A stretch of DNA of 20,088 bases from NCBI GenBank assembly GCA_030152985.1, contig JASLIE010000013.1, forward strand, positions 1 through 20,088, read 5' to 3'. The stretch comes from Bacillaceae bacterium (GTDB lineage Bacteria > Bacillota > Bacilli > Bacillales > Amphibacillaceae). The notes under the pieces were generated by a model that saw only the letters and a program-made list of their open reading frames with translations, was not told the DNA's origin and did no database searches. Both the position numbers and the translations under genes were made by a program. Below are positions 1 through 7,796 of the stretch, in pieces; the stretch's first letter is position 1; every line of letters starts with the position of its first letter.

Positions 1-22
1 ATAGTTTGAAAGGATGATTGTT

Positions 23-643
23 TTGGAGAATGCATTTGTTGTCGTGTTAATTATTTTATCTGTGAATATTGTTTATGTTTCCCTTTCGACTGTGAGAATG
101 ATTTTAACCTTGAAAGGGAAGCGCTATGTCGCAGCTTTAGTTAGTATCTTTGAAATGGTCGTCTATATTTTAGGTTTGAGTATCGTCTTAGACAATCTGG
201 ATGGCATTCAAAATATCGCTGCTTATGCGATTGGTTTTGCGATTGGAATTATCATTGGTTCACATATTGAAGAACGGCTTGCGCTTGGTTACATTACCGT
301 GAATGTGGTGTCAATGAAGCCTGAACTCGCTTTTACAGAAAGTTTGCGTGCTAAAGGGTTTGGGGTGACAAGCTGGAAGTCACAAGGATTAGATGGTGAG
401 CGCTTATCACTGCAAGTGCTAGCGCCGAGGAAGCGAGAACTTTCTTTATACAATGCGATTACGGAGGTCGATCCTCAAGCATTTATTATTTCCTATGAAC
501 CAAAAGCAATTCAAGGTGGCTTCTGGGTCAAGCAGGTTAAAAAACGTAATCCAAAGTTAAACTTACCGGATGAGGCGATTCCGGGTGTTGAAATTGAACA
601 AGAAGAAAGTTCATCAGAAAATGAACAAAATAAGAACAGTTGA
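23..643 (+). CDS. yebE: UPF0316 (YebE-like, DUF2179) membrane protein
   Basis: This is a small integral membrane protein of the UPF0316 family; its biochemical role is not established. The N-terminal half contains three hydrophobic segments (roughly residues 4-22, 39-57 and 67-84). The C-terminal half is soluble and matches the DUF2179-type domain, including the stretches YITVNV, GVTSWK and AFIISYEPK. The length and the GGFWVK ending agree with B. subtilis YebE as I recall it. The tail is polar and rich in Glu, Asn and Ser. An in-frame ATG at 14 directly abuts the AAAGG ribosome-binding site at 9-13, leaving no spacer. The TTG at 23 has about 9 nt of spacing and gives M-E-N-A-F, so I prefer it; the ATG would add three residues. 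Its last codons overlap the upstream PurBox of the purine operon. In B. subtilis the family member also lies just upstream of purE. Confidence 0.85.
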   Translation: MENAFVVVLIILSVNIVYVSLSTVRMILTLKGKRYVAALVSIFEMVVYILGLSIVLDNLDGIQNIAAYAIGFAIGIIIGSHIEERLALGYITVNVVSMKPELAFTESLRAKGFGVTSWKSQGLDGERLSLQVLAPRKRELSLYNAITEVDPQAFIISYEPKAIQGGFWVKQVKKRNPKLNLPDEAIPGVEIEQEESSSENEQNKNS

Positions 644-670
644 ATTTATAGCTTAAGTAAGCTCGGTATT
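628..670 (+). promoter_or_regulatory. Inverted pair of PurR-binding PurBoxes upstream of purE
   Basis: Two near matches to the Bacillus PurBox consensus AWWWCCGAACWWT face each other. Box 1 (628-640, plus strand, AAATAAGAACAGT) matches 10 of 13 positions. Box 2 (658-670) reads AATACCGAGCTTA on the minus strand and matches 11 of 13. Exactly 17 nt separate them. The known B. subtilis PurR operator is an inverted pair spaced 16-17 bp. If transcription starts about 7 nt after the -10, box 2 lies near -50 to -40 and box 1 near -80 to -70, close to the B. subtilis purE layout. PurR represses when PRPP is low. Box 1 lies within the last codons of yebE. Assignment is by motif, orientation and spacing only. 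Confidence 0.65.
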
Positions 671-673
671 AGA

Positions 674-703
674 TTGACGAGTAAATTCAAAATTTGCTAT
701 AAT
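674..703 (+). promoter_or_regulatory. purE operon promoter (SigA-type, extended -10)
   Basis: The -35 TTGACG (674-679) and -10 TATAAT (698-703) are separated by 18 nt. A TGC immediately before the -10 (695-697) makes it an extended -10. Transcription should start near 710, which places the riboswitch aptamer about 20 nt into the leader. It lies just downstream of the second PurBox, so a bound repressor would block polymerase. Confidence 0.8.
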
Positions 704-729
704 TAATAAGGTTGAAAGCTACATTTAAA

Positions 730-794
730 TTCCATATAAAATAAGGATAAGGCTTAAGGTTTCTACCTAGCACCGTAAATGCTAGACTATGGAA
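730..794 (+). promoter_or_regulatory. Purine riboswitch aptamer, guanine/hypoxanthine class
   Basis: The sequence has the three-way junction of the purine (G-box) riboswitch. P1 is TTCCATA (730-736) paired with TATGGAA (788-794). P2 is TAAG/CTTA (742-745/753-756) closed by loop GATAAGG. The conserved junction TTTCTACC lies at 760-767. P3 is CTAGCA/TGCTAG (767-772/780-785) closed by loop CCGTAAA. The specificity base just before P1 closes (787, in GACTATGG) is C, as in guanine-responsive members; adenine sensors have T there. It controls the pur operon together with the downstream terminator: bound guanine or hypoxanthine should lower expression. Confidence 0.95.
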
Positions 795-859
795 GATTGA
801 ATATAAAATAAAATGGAAAATCAATGCGATTTTTCGTTCTTTTATGTCTATTCGTCTTC
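792..859 (+). promoter_or_regulatory. Antiterminator helix of the purE riboswitch
   Basis: GAAGA (792-796) pairs with TCTTC (855-859), and GAATA (799-803) pairs with TATTC (849-853). A U-G wobble (798/854) and a one-base bulge at 797 lie between them. TAAAA/TTTTA (804-808/840-844) can continue the helix across a 4-nt bulge, and AAAATC/GATTTT (817-822/828-833) forms a small apical hairpin. The 5' strand uses bases of the P1 3' strand, and the 3' strand uses the terminator 5' arm. The fold is therefore exclusive with both the ligand-bound aptamer and the terminator. Pairing was worked out by eye and no energy was calculated. Confidence 0.6.
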
Positions 860-900
860 GCAGGCTGATGCAAAGTTGAATAGGCATTTTATTTTGTTTT
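845..900 (+). terminator. Riboswitch-controlled intrinsic terminator before purE
   Basis: TGTCTATTC (845-853) pairs with GAATAGGCA (878-886), with one G-U wobble. An inner stem CTTCGCA/TGCAAAG (856-862/869-875) carries one mismatch and closes a 6-nt loop. The helix is followed by a T-rich run, 887-900. It sits directly before the purE ribosome-binding site. It should form when guanine stabilises P1, ending transcription before purE. Confidence 0.8.
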
Positions 901-916
901 AAGGGGGAAGGATAGA

Positions 917-1408
917 ATGGTTAAAGTTGGTGTGATTATGGGAAGTATTTCTGACTGGCCAACGATGGAGCATGCGACAAGTGTTTTAACTGAGCTTGGG
1001 ATTGATTATGAAAAGGAGATTATTTCAGCCCACCGGACTCCAGATGATTTATTTGTTTATGCTGAGACTGCGCGTGAGCGTGGACTTGAGGTGATTATTG
1101 CAGGGGCAGGTGGTGCAGCCCATTTGCCAGGAATGGTGGCCTCTAAGACAACTTTACCTGTCATCGGTATACCTGTTGAGTCACGTGCTTTAAAGGGTAT
1201 GGATTCGCTTTTATCAATTGTTCAAATGCCGGGCGGTGTCCCGACTGCAACGATGGCAATTGGTAAGGCGGGGGCAAAGAATGCTGGTATTTTTGCAGCG
1301 CAGATTTTAAGTGTTTATGACTCAAGTATTTCAGAAAAATTAGAAGTCTATCGTGAAAACATGCGTGAAAATGTCACTGAAATGAGGGATGAACTTGCGA
1401 GAAAATAA
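917..1408 (+). CDS. purE: N5-carboxyaminoimidazole ribonucleotide mutase PurE
   Basis: PurE moves the carboxyl group of N5-CAIR to carbon 4, giving CAIR, in cytosolic de novo purine synthesis. The 163-residue length is normal for class I PurE, which works with PurK. Visible motifs are the N-terminal substrate-binding [10 protein letters not shown], the SAHRTPD segment with the conserved histidine, and the glycine-rich [12 protein letters not shown] loop. The ATG has a strong AAGGGGGAAGG ribosome-binding site and follows the riboswitch leader. The 3' end overlaps purK by about 20 bases, so the two steps are probably translationally coupled. PurE is the first gene of the operon, as in B. subtilis. 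Confidence 0.97.
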   Translation: MVKVGVIMGSISDWPTMEHATSVLTELGIDYEKEIISAHRTPDDLFVYAETARERGLEVIIAGAGGAAHLPGMVASKTTLPVIGIPVESRALKGMDSLLSIVQMPGGVPTATMAIGKAGAKNAGIFAAQILSVYDSSISEKLEVYRENMRENVTEMRDELARK

Positions 1409-2519
1409 GCGACTCTTACCTCCGGCTGTTATTGGAATTATTGGGGGCGGACAGCTCGGGAGAATGATGGCAATTGAGGCGAAGTATATGGGTTATGATG
1501 TCATTATTTTAGATCCAACAGCTCATTGTCCGGCAGCTCAGGTATCAGATGAACAAATTATTGCAGCTTACGATGATTTAGAGGCGATTAAAGAGTTAAC
1601 AGAAAAAAGTGATGTCGTTACATATGAATTTGAAAATATTGATTTAGAAACAGCTAAGTATATTGAAGCAGTGGGTAAACTTCCACAAGGGACTGAGGCA
1701 CTTCGTGTGACACAAAATAGGGAAGCAGAAAGAGAGCTTTTAGTTGAACTTGGTTTGCCTGTCTCACCCTTTGTCATTATTCGCTCTAAAAAAGAAGCAG
1801 AGATTGTGCTCGATCAGATTGAGCTGCCAGCGGTCTTAAAGACTGCACGTGGAGGTTATGATGGAAAGGGTCAGATGCAAATTAAGACTAAGTCTGATTT
1901 GCCTTTAGCTTATGATTTTATTGAAGATGATAAAGTTTATCTTGTTGAACGCTTTATTCCATTTGATAAGGAAGTTTCGGTTGTCTTTACTCGTTCACAA
2001 GCAGGCGACACGGTTATTTTCCCACTTGCTGAAAACACACATGAAAATCATATTTTAAAAGAGACCATTGCGCCTGCAGCTGTCAGTGAGTCAGTTTTAA
2101 ATAAAGTGAGGGTTGCGACACGTTCACTAGCAGATGCTTTAGATCTTGTTGGTACATTTACTATTGAGCTATTTGTCATTAATGATGGAATATTTATTAA
2201 TGAACTTGCACCACGTCCGCATAACTCAGGACATTATACGATTGAAGCTTGTAATGTGTCACAGTTTAACCAACATATCCGAGCAATCTGTAACTTACCA
2301 CTTATGGAGGTTGAGCAGAAAGAAAAGGCATTGATGATCAATGTTTTAGGAAAGGATTTAGAGCAAGCACTGAAGGCTATGAAAGAGTTAAAAGAGGCAT
2401 ATGTTCATTTATATGGTAAAAAAGAAGCACAGCCTGAACGGAAAATGGGCCATATAACTTTTTTAGCAGCTGATGATCAAGCAATTGAAAAGATTAAAGA
2501 TAAATATAATTCATTATAA
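1389..2519 (+). CDS. purK: N5-carboxyaminoimidazole ribonucleotide synthase PurK
   Basis: PurK is an ATP-grasp enzyme that makes N5-CAIR from AIR, bicarbonate and ATP and hands it to PurE. The N-terminal [13 protein letters not shown], the ATP-grasp [12 protein letters not shown] and the C-terminal [13 protein letters not shown] segment are all present, and 376 residues is the usual length. The ATG at 1389 lies directly against GAGGG (1384-1388), leaving no spacer. The in-frame TTG at 1395 has a 6-nt spacing to the same site and may be the true start, losing two residues. The gene begins inside purE. It is followed after 14 nt by purL, whereas B. subtilis has purB-purC-purS-purQ between these genes. 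Confidence 0.95.
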   Translation: MNLRENKRLLPPAVIGIIGGGQLGRMMAIEAKYMGYDVIILDPTAHCPAAQVSDEQIIAAYDDLEAIKELTEKSDVVTYEFENIDLETAKYIEAVGKLPQGTEALRVTQNREAERELLVELGLPVSPFVIIRSKKEAEIVLDQIELPAVLKTARGGYDGKGQMQIKTKSDLPLAYDFIEDDKVYLVERFIPFDKEVSVVFTRSQAGDTVIFPLAENTHENHILKETIAPAAVSESVLNKVRVATRSLADALDLVGTFTIELFVINDGIFINELAPRPHNSGHYTIEACNVSQFNQHIRAICNLPLMEVEQKEKALMINVLGKDLEQALKAMKELKEAYVHLYGKKEAQPERKMGHITFLAADDQAIEKIKDKYNSL

Positions 2520-2533
2520 AGGGGATTAATAAG

Positions 2534-4744
2534 ATGCCACACCATATGTCACCAGAAGCAGTCGAAGAAAATAAAGTCTATTTAGAAATGGGCTTAACAG
2601 AAGACGAATACAATCGAGCAAAAGAAATTCTTGGACGCCATCCAAACTATACTGAGACCGGAATTTTTTCCGTTATGTGGTCAGAGCACTGTAGCTATAA
2701 AACGTCTAAACCACTGTTAAGTAAGTTTCCGACAAAAGCAGCTCATGTCCTAGTAGGTCCGGGCGAGGGAGCGGGTGTTGTTGATATCGGAGATAATGAA
2801 GCGGTTGTCTTTAAAATGGAAAGTCATAACAGCCCATCACGTATTAACCCATTTGAGGGAGCAGCAACAGGGATTGGTGGAATTTTACGTGATGTTTTCT
2901 CGATGGGAGCACGTCCGATTGCGGCAATGAATTCCCTTCGTTTTGGTCCGATTGATAATGAGCGAACGGCTTATTTATTCAAAGAGGTCGTGCGTGGAAT
3001 GGCTCATTATGGTAATAATGTGGGTGTTCCGACTGTTGGTGGAGAGATTCAATTTGATGCATGCTACAAAGATAGCCCACTTGTCAATGCCATGGTCGTA
3101 GGTTTAATTGATCATGATGATATTCAAAAAGGAATTGCAGCTGGTGTTGGTAACTCAGTGATTTATGCAGGAGCTAAAACAGGTCGTGACGGAATTCACG
3201 GAGCAACCCACTCATCAGATGATGATATCTCTGAAGATGCAAAGCCTGCAGCTGGTAATCCACATTTAGAAAAGAGACTCATTGAGGCTTGCTTGAAGGC
3301 AATTGAGTCAGACCATTTAATTGGGATGCAAGATATGGGAGCGGCTGGTTTAACATCATCAGGTAGTGAGATGGCAAGTGCAGCTGGGACGGGTATGTTA
3401 CTTAATTTAGATTTAGTCCCACAAAATGAAGACAAGATGTCAGCTTATGAAATGATGCTTTCAGAAACTCAGGAGCGCATGTTACTTGTTGTTAAAAAGG
3501 GTGAAGAAAAAGAATTTCTAGACCTATTTGCAGCTCATGATGTTGAAGCAGCAGTTGTTGGTGAGGTTATTGAAGAAAAAGTCTTCCGGATTGAACATGA
3601 AGGAAAAGTTTGGGCAGATATTCCGGTTGATGCCCTAGATAAGGATGCACCGGTTTATTATTTACCGAAAAAGGAAGCGGCTTATTATCAGAAGTTTAAA
3701 GAGATGGAGCTTGCTACTCCAGAGGTAAGTGATCATGCAGAAATGTTAAAGACTTTACTTCAACAAGAGACAATTGCAAGTAAAAACTGGGTGTATGAGC
3801 AATTTGATTCAAACATTAATAATCAAACCTTAAGTAAGGCAGGTTCTGGTGCAGCCATCGTTCAGATTGGTGACCGTGATAAGGCCATTGCTATTACAAC
3901 GGACAGTAACTCACGTTATATTTATTTAGATCCTAAAGAAGGTGGTAAGATTGCTGTTGCAGAAGCGGCGCGAAATATTGTTGCATCAGGTGCAAAGCCA
4001 CTCGCAATTACAGATGGATTAAACTACGGAAATCCAACTAATAAAGAAGTTTTTTGGCAGATGGAAGAAAGCATTAATGGAATTAGCGAAGCGTGTGAGA
4101 CTCTGGGTGTGCCAGTAATTAGTGGGAACGTATCAATGTATAACCAGTCTGAAGGTGAGGCGATTTTCCCTACGCCGATTATCGGAATGGTCGGATTGTT
4201 TGCCAGCTTAGCAGATATTACAGCGAATTCTTTCCAAGAAAAAGATGATTTAGTCTATGTTATTGGGCAAACAGATGAATCATTTGGTGGCAGCGAGTTA
4301 CAAAATGTTTTAAATGAAACATACGAAGGGCCGGCACCTCACATAGATTTAGCAGTTGAAAAGGCGCGTCAGAAAACTTTACTTGAAGCAATTAGAAAAG
4401 GTTTAATTACTGCGAGTGAAGATGTAGCTGAGGGTGGTTTAGGTGTTGCTTTAGCTGAGATGGCTATGCGGTCAGAAGGACTCGGTGTGGCAGTTAATTT
4501 CAGAAGTGATTTAACTAAAATGCTATTTAGTGAGACGCAATCGCGTTTTATCGTGACAGTCAACAAAGAAAATCAAAAAGCTTTTGAAGAGACATTCACA
4601 GATTTTGAATTACTCGGTAGGGTGACAGATGATGGGAAGTATCGTGTTGAATTATTTGAAAAAGAAGTCATCAATGAGTCAGTTAAATCACTCAAACAAT
4701 TATGGCAAGACAGTATTGCTAATCGTTTGAAATCAAATAGTTAA
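2534..4744 (+). CDS. purL: Phosphoribosylformylglycinamidine synthase, small-type PurL, with divergent signature residues
   Basis: Small PurL is the ATP-dependent synthetase subunit that turns FGAR into FGAM, normally fed ammonia by PurQ through a complex with PurS. The 736-residue length and overall sequence fit the family: MWSEHCSYK near residue 50, [43 protein letters not shown] and [12 protein letters not shown] are intact. Several usually invariant positions differ from the signatures I recall. ESHNHPS reads ESHNSPS (Ser100). GATFAS reads GATHSS (His226). The VGDPF motif reads AGNPH (Asn242, His244). DNLNFGNP reads DGLNYGNP (Gly495). SLYNE reads SMYNQ (Gln538). HDVSEGG reads EDVAEGG (Glu629). 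The reading frame is unbroken, so this is not a simple pseudogene. purS and purQ are not adjacent. The ATG at 2534 has AAAGGGG at about 9 nt. Confidence 0.93.
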   Translation: MPHHMSPEAVEENKVYLEMGLTEDEYNRAKEILGRHPNYTETGIFSVMWSEHCSYKTSKPLLSKFPTKAAHVLVGPGEGAGVVDIGDNEAVVFKMESHNSPSRINPFEGAATGIGGILRDVFSMGARPIAAMNSLRFGPIDNERTAYLFKEVVRGMAHYGNNVGVPTVGGEIQFDACYKDSPLVNAMVVGLIDHDDIQKGIAAGVGNSVIYAGAKTGRDGIHGATHSSDDDISEDAKPAAGNPHLEKRLIEACLKAIESDHLIGMQDMGAAGLTSSGSEMASAAGTGMLLNLDLVPQNEDKMSAYEMMLSETQERMLLVVKKGEEKEFLDLFAAHDVEAAVVGEVIEEKVFRIEHEGKVWADIPVDALDKDAPVYYLPKKEAAYYQKFKEMELATPEVSDHAEMLKTLLQQETIASKNWVYEQFDSNINNQTLSKAGSGAAIVQIGDRDKAIAITTDSNSRYIYLDPKEGGKIAVAEAARNIVASGAKPLAITDGLNYGNPTNKEVFWQMEESINGISEACETLGVPVISGNVSMYNQSEGEAIFPTPIIGMVGLFASLADITANSFQEKDDLVYVIGQTDESFGGSELQNVLNETYEGPAPHIDLAVEKARQKTLLEAIRKGLITASEDVAEGGLGVALAEMAMRSEGLGVAVNFRSDLTKMLFSETQSRFIVTVNKENQKAFEETFTDFELLGRVTDDGKYRVELFEKEVINESVKSLKQLWQDSIANRLKSNS

Positions 4745-4756
4745 GAGGAGACCAAC

Positions 4757-6130
4757 ATGTTTGGAGTATGGGGACATAAAAAAGCAGCTGAAATCACATA
4801 TTACGGCTTGCATGCGCAGCAACATCGTGGACAAGATGGAGCAGGAATTGTTGTGACAAATGGCGAACGCCTAAAACTGCATAAAGATGTGGGCCTTGTT
4901 AATGACGTTTTTAAACGTTTTGATTTTGAAAACTATGCAGGCCATGCAGCAATCGGTCATGTGCGTAATGCCACACAAGATGATGGGAATTTTGATAATG
5001 TACAACCCTTTATGTTTAGGACGCTTGAAGGAAGTACAGCCATTGCACATAATGGTGAGCTTGTAAACTCGAAAAGCTTACGTAAACGCCTCGAGGACTC
5101 TGGGAGTATCTTACAAACTACATCTGACACGGAGCTACTAGCACATTTAATGAAAAAAAATGATCAAGGCACAACTGAAGAATCAATTATTGAAGCCTTA
5201 AAATATGTCCAAGGTGCTTATGCTTATTTAGTTTTAACTGAAGAAAAAATGTATGTTGCACTAGACCCGCGGGGAATTCGTCCACTTTCACTTGGAAAAA
5301 TAGGTGATGCTTATGTCGTTGCTTCTGAGACATGTGCTTTTAGTATTGTCGGTGCAAGCTATGAGCGCGAAATTTTACCAGGTGAATTACTTACGATTAG
5401 TGACCAAGGGATTAAGTCGACGCGTTTTCTACTCCGTGAACCACGTAAGATGTGTGCGATGGAATATGTCTATTTCTCACGTCCAGACAGTGACTTAAAC
5501 CATGTTAATGTTCACGCAGCTCGTAAACGTATGGGATTTGAGTTAGCTAAAGAGCATCCAATTTTAGATGCTGATATTGTCACGGGGATTCCTGATTCGA
5601 GTATTTCTGCAGCGATTGGTTACGCAGAACATCTGGGTTTACCTTATGAGATGGGTGTCATTAAGAATCGTTATATTAACCGGACATTTATCCAACCTTC
5701 TCAAGAATTAAGAGAGCAGGGTGTTCAGATGAAGCTCTCACCTGTTCGGGGAATTATTGAAGGTAAAAAGATTGTCATGATTGATGATTCGATTGTCCGT
5801 GGAACGACGAGTAGGCGAATTGTTCGTTTATTAAAAGAGGCGGGAGCAAAAGAAGTTCATGTTCGCATTGCTTCACCCCGAATTGAGAATCCTTGTTTTT
5901 ATGGGATTGATATGTCAACAAAAGAAGAGCTGATTGCTGCCAATTATTCCAATGAAGAGATGTGTCAATTAATTGAGGCAGATAGCTTAGCATTTCTTTC
6001 ACCTGAAGGGATGCAAAAGGCGGTTGTTAAAGATGACACAATTAATCAAGGGCTATGTACAGCTTGTTTTACGGGAGACTATCCTGTTTTAGAAAATGAC
6101 CGGCGTAAAGATTTTTACCGGAAGTATTAA
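4757..6130 (+). CDS. purF: Amidophosphoribosyltransferase PurF lacking the N-terminal catalytic cysteine
   Basis: PurF commits PRPP to purine synthesis by making phosphoribosylamine. Its N-terminal Ntn-hydrolase domain normally releases ammonia from glutamine using Cys1, exposed after removal of Met or a short propeptide; the family reads C-G-(V/I)-F-G. Here the protein begins M-F-G-V-W-G-H. The ATG has a well-placed AAGAGGAG site, and the purL stop lies in the same frame 15 nt upstream, so no longer in-frame version exists. The conserved VRYAT is VRNAT (Asn71). Arg70, Asn99-Gly100 and Asp124 of the glutamine site remain. The synthase domain is intact: the PRPP loop VMIDDSIVRGTTSRR lies near residues 339-353, and four cysteines (233, 380, 434, 437) match the Fe-S ligands of the Bacillus enzyme. 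I expect it to use free ammonia at best, unless sequence error explains the start. Confidence 0.93.
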   Translation: MFGVWGHKKAAEITYYGLHAQQHRGQDGAGIVVTNGERLKLHKDVGLVNDVFKRFDFENYAGHAAIGHVRNATQDDGNFDNVQPFMFRTLEGSTAIAHNGELVNSKSLRKRLEDSGSILQTTSDTELLAHLMKKNDQGTTEESIIEALKYVQGAYAYLVLTEEKMYVALDPRGIRPLSLGKIGDAYVVASETCAFSIVGASYEREILPGELLTISDQGIKSTRFLLREPRKMCAMEYVYFSRPDSDLNHVNVHAARKRMGFELAKEHPILDADIVTGIPDSSISAAIGYAEHLGLPYEMGVIKNRYINRTFIQPSQELREQGVQMKLSPVRGIIEGKKIVMIDDSIVRGTTSRRIVRLLKEAGAKEVHVRIASPRIENPCFYGIDMSTKEELIAANYSNEEMCQLIEADSLAFLSPEGMQKAVVKDDTINQGLCTACFTGDYPVLENDRRKDFYRKY

Positions 6131-6136
6131 AAAGAC

Positions 6137-6165
6137 TTAAATAAGATAAAAAACTATTATATAAT
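6137..6165 (+). promoter_or_regulatory. Possible weak internal promoter before purM
   Basis: A perfect -10 hexamer TATAAT (6160-6165) lies in the 68-nt purF-purM gap, with TTAAAT (6137-6142) 17 nt upstream as a poor -35. This is the only operon gap with room for a promoter. The region is A/T rich, so chance is a real alternative. Confidence 0.25.
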
Positions 6166-6198
6166 AGGGTTAAGAAATGACGATTAGGAGCGAATAAA

Positions 6199-7215
6199 AT
6201 GGCGAATGTGTATAAACAAGCTGGTGTAGATGTTGAAAAGGGATATGAAGCAGTCGAACGAATGAAAAAGCACGTTGAACGAACAAATCGTCCAGAAGTG
6301 CTCGGTGCTTTAGGTGCTTTTGCAGGCCTGTTTGATTTATCAAAGACAGACTATAAAGAACCTGTTTTAGTCTCCGGAACAGATGGTGTCGGGACAAAAT
6401 TAATGCTTGCATTTGAATTAGATCAGCATGACACAATTGGAATTGATCTTGTAGCTATGTGTGTCAATGATATTGTAGCTCAAGGTGCAGATCCACTTTT
6501 TTTCCTTGATTATATCGGAACGGGACGTAATAAACCGGAAGTCATTGAGCAAATTGTTTCAGGCGTAGCAGAGGGTTGCCTTCAGTCAGGCGCCGCTTTA
6601 ATTGGCGGAGAAACAGCTGAAATGCCTGGGATGTATGGTGAGAATGAATATGACTTAGCTGGTTTTGCAGTTGGGATTGCAGAGAAGTCAGAGTTAATTA
6701 CAGGGAAAGAAGTTGAAGCTGGTGATGTGTTAGTTGGTCTTGCATCAAGTGGGATCCATTCAAACGGTTATTCCCTCGTGAGGCAAGTCATTAAAGATTT
6801 AGATTTACAGAAAAAATACGATGGCTTGTCAACAAGTTTAGGCGAGGCGGTTATGGCTCCTACACGTATTTATGCAAAGGCGATTAAGTCAGTCAGAGAA
6901 AAAGTAAACATTAAGGGAATCACACATGTAACAGGTGGGGGCTTCTATGAGAACTTTCCACGCATGTTAAATGCTGGTCTTGGTGTTGAACTTGATCCTT
7001 CAACTTGGGAGGTGCCTGAGGTTTTAAGCTTTATTCAAAAAGAGGCTAATATTTCGGATGAAGATATGTATGGTGTCTTTAATATGGGAGTTGGAATGGC
7101 ACTTGCTGTTGCAAAAGAAGACCTGCCAGTTGTCCTTGAAAGCCTAAAGGCATCAGGTGAGAAAGCTTTTGAAATGGGACACATTATCAATAAAGAGGGG
7201 GTTCATTTTAAGTGA
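6199..7215 (+). CDS. purM: Phosphoribosylformylglycinamidine cyclo-ligase PurM (AIR synthetase)
   Basis: PurM closes the imidazole ring, converting FGAM to AIR with ATP. The 338-residue length is normal. Family motifs are clear: YKQAGVD at the N terminus, SGTDGVGTKL, AMCVNDI, FFLDYI, LIGGETAEMPGMY, LASSGIHSNGYSL, HVTGGGFYEN and FNMGVGM. The glycine-rich segment before FDLS reads LGALGAFAGLF, where most relatives have more glycines (GGLGGFGG or similar); this is mild divergence rather than loss. The ATG has TAGGAG 8 nt upstream. The stop overlaps the purN GTG in a GTGA junction, implying coupled translation. PurM is a structural relative of PurL and acts directly after it. Confidence 0.97.
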   Translation: MANVYKQAGVDVEKGYEAVERMKKHVERTNRPEVLGALGAFAGLFDLSKTDYKEPVLVSGTDGVGTKLMLAFELDQHDTIGIDLVAMCVNDIVAQGADPLFFLDYIGTGRNKPEVIEQIVSGVAEGCLQSGAALIGGETAEMPGMYGENEYDLAGFAVGIAEKSELITGKEVEAGDVLVGLASSGIHSNGYSLVRQVIKDLDLQKKYDGLSTSLGEAVMAPTRIYAKAIKSVREKVNIKGITHVTGGGFYENFPRMLNAGLGVELDPSTWEVPEVLSFIQKEANISDEDMYGVFNMGVGMALAVAKEDLPVVLESLKASGEKAFEMGHIINKEGVHFK

Positions 7216-7784
7216 GTATGGAAGAAAGAGCGAATGTAGCGGTCTTTGCATCAGGAACAGGAAGTAATTTCGAGGCAATTATGGAATCACCCCACCGAAA
7301 CTTTGATGTCGTGAGACTGGTGAGTGATAAACCTAAAGCACATGTTATTGGAAAAGCAGCGTCATACGGCGTTCAAACAATTGTTTTTGAAGCAGATAAA
7401 TATAAAAATAAGCAGGAGTATGAGGCAGAACTTCTTGAAAAACTCAAGCGTGCACGTGTCGAGTGGATTGTCCTTGCAGGTTATATGCGTGTGATTGGCG
7501 AGACGATTTTAAAAGAGTATGAGGGAAAGATCATTAATATTCACCCTTCTCTACTTCCGTCATTTCCAGGAATCGATGCTGTCGGCCAAGCTTTAAAAGC
7601 AGGCGTGAAAGTGTCAGGCGTAACAATTCATTATGTAGATGAAGGAATTGATACGGGGCCAATTATTGCCCAGGAAGCTGTCACAGTGTTTCCAAATGAC
7701 ACATCTGAGTCATTACAAGAACGTATTCAACAAGTTGAACATAATTTATTTCCACGTGTATTAAGTAAATTAATGAAAAAATAA
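7212..7784 (+). CDS. purN: Phosphoribosylglycinamide formyltransferase PurN
   Basis: PurN transfers a formyl group from 10-formyltetrahydrofolate to GAR, giving FGAR, the PurL substrate. The family pattern is complete: N-terminal FASGTGSNFEA, then AGYMRVIG, then INIHPSLLPSFPG with the catalytic Asn and His, then HYVDEGIDTGPII with the catalytic Asp. At 190 residues it is of usual length. The GTG start overlaps the purM stop by four bases and has GAGGGGG about 10 nt upstream; the next ATG at 7218 is too far from that site. It is part of the pur operon. Confidence 0.96.
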   Translation: MSMEERANVAVFASGTGSNFEAIMESPHRNFDVVRLVSDKPKAHVIGKAASYGVQTIVFEADKYKNKQEYEAELLEKLKRARVEWIVLAGYMRVIGETILKEYEGKIINIHPSLLPSFPGIDAVGQALKAGVKVSGVTIHYVDEGIDTGPIIAQEAVTVFPNDTSESLQERIQQVEHNLFPRVLSKLMKK

Positions 7785-7796
7785 GGAGTTTTCTAA

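Noticed and set aside
687-887. 66-codon minus-strand open frame across the purE leader
   Set aside because: It is antisense to the promoter, riboswitch and terminator, whose structure fully explains this region; the peptide resembles nothing I recognise.
805-895. Perfect 11-nt complementarity between 805-815 and 885-895 in the purE leader
   Set aside because: Both segments are low-complexity A/T runs. The pairing would form a pseudoknot with the better-supported antiterminator, so chance is the simpler explanation.
4757-4790. Cysteine codon TGT at 4758-4760 as a frameshifted source of the PurF nucleophile
   Set aside because: That frame continues as C-L-E-Y-G, which does not match PurF, whereas the annotated frame matches from F-G-V-W-G-H onward.
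2534-6130. purL and purF as pseudogenes
   Set aside because: Both frames are uninterrupted and of near-normal length with good ribosome-binding sites and many conserved motifs. Loss of key residues alone does not justify a pseudogene call.
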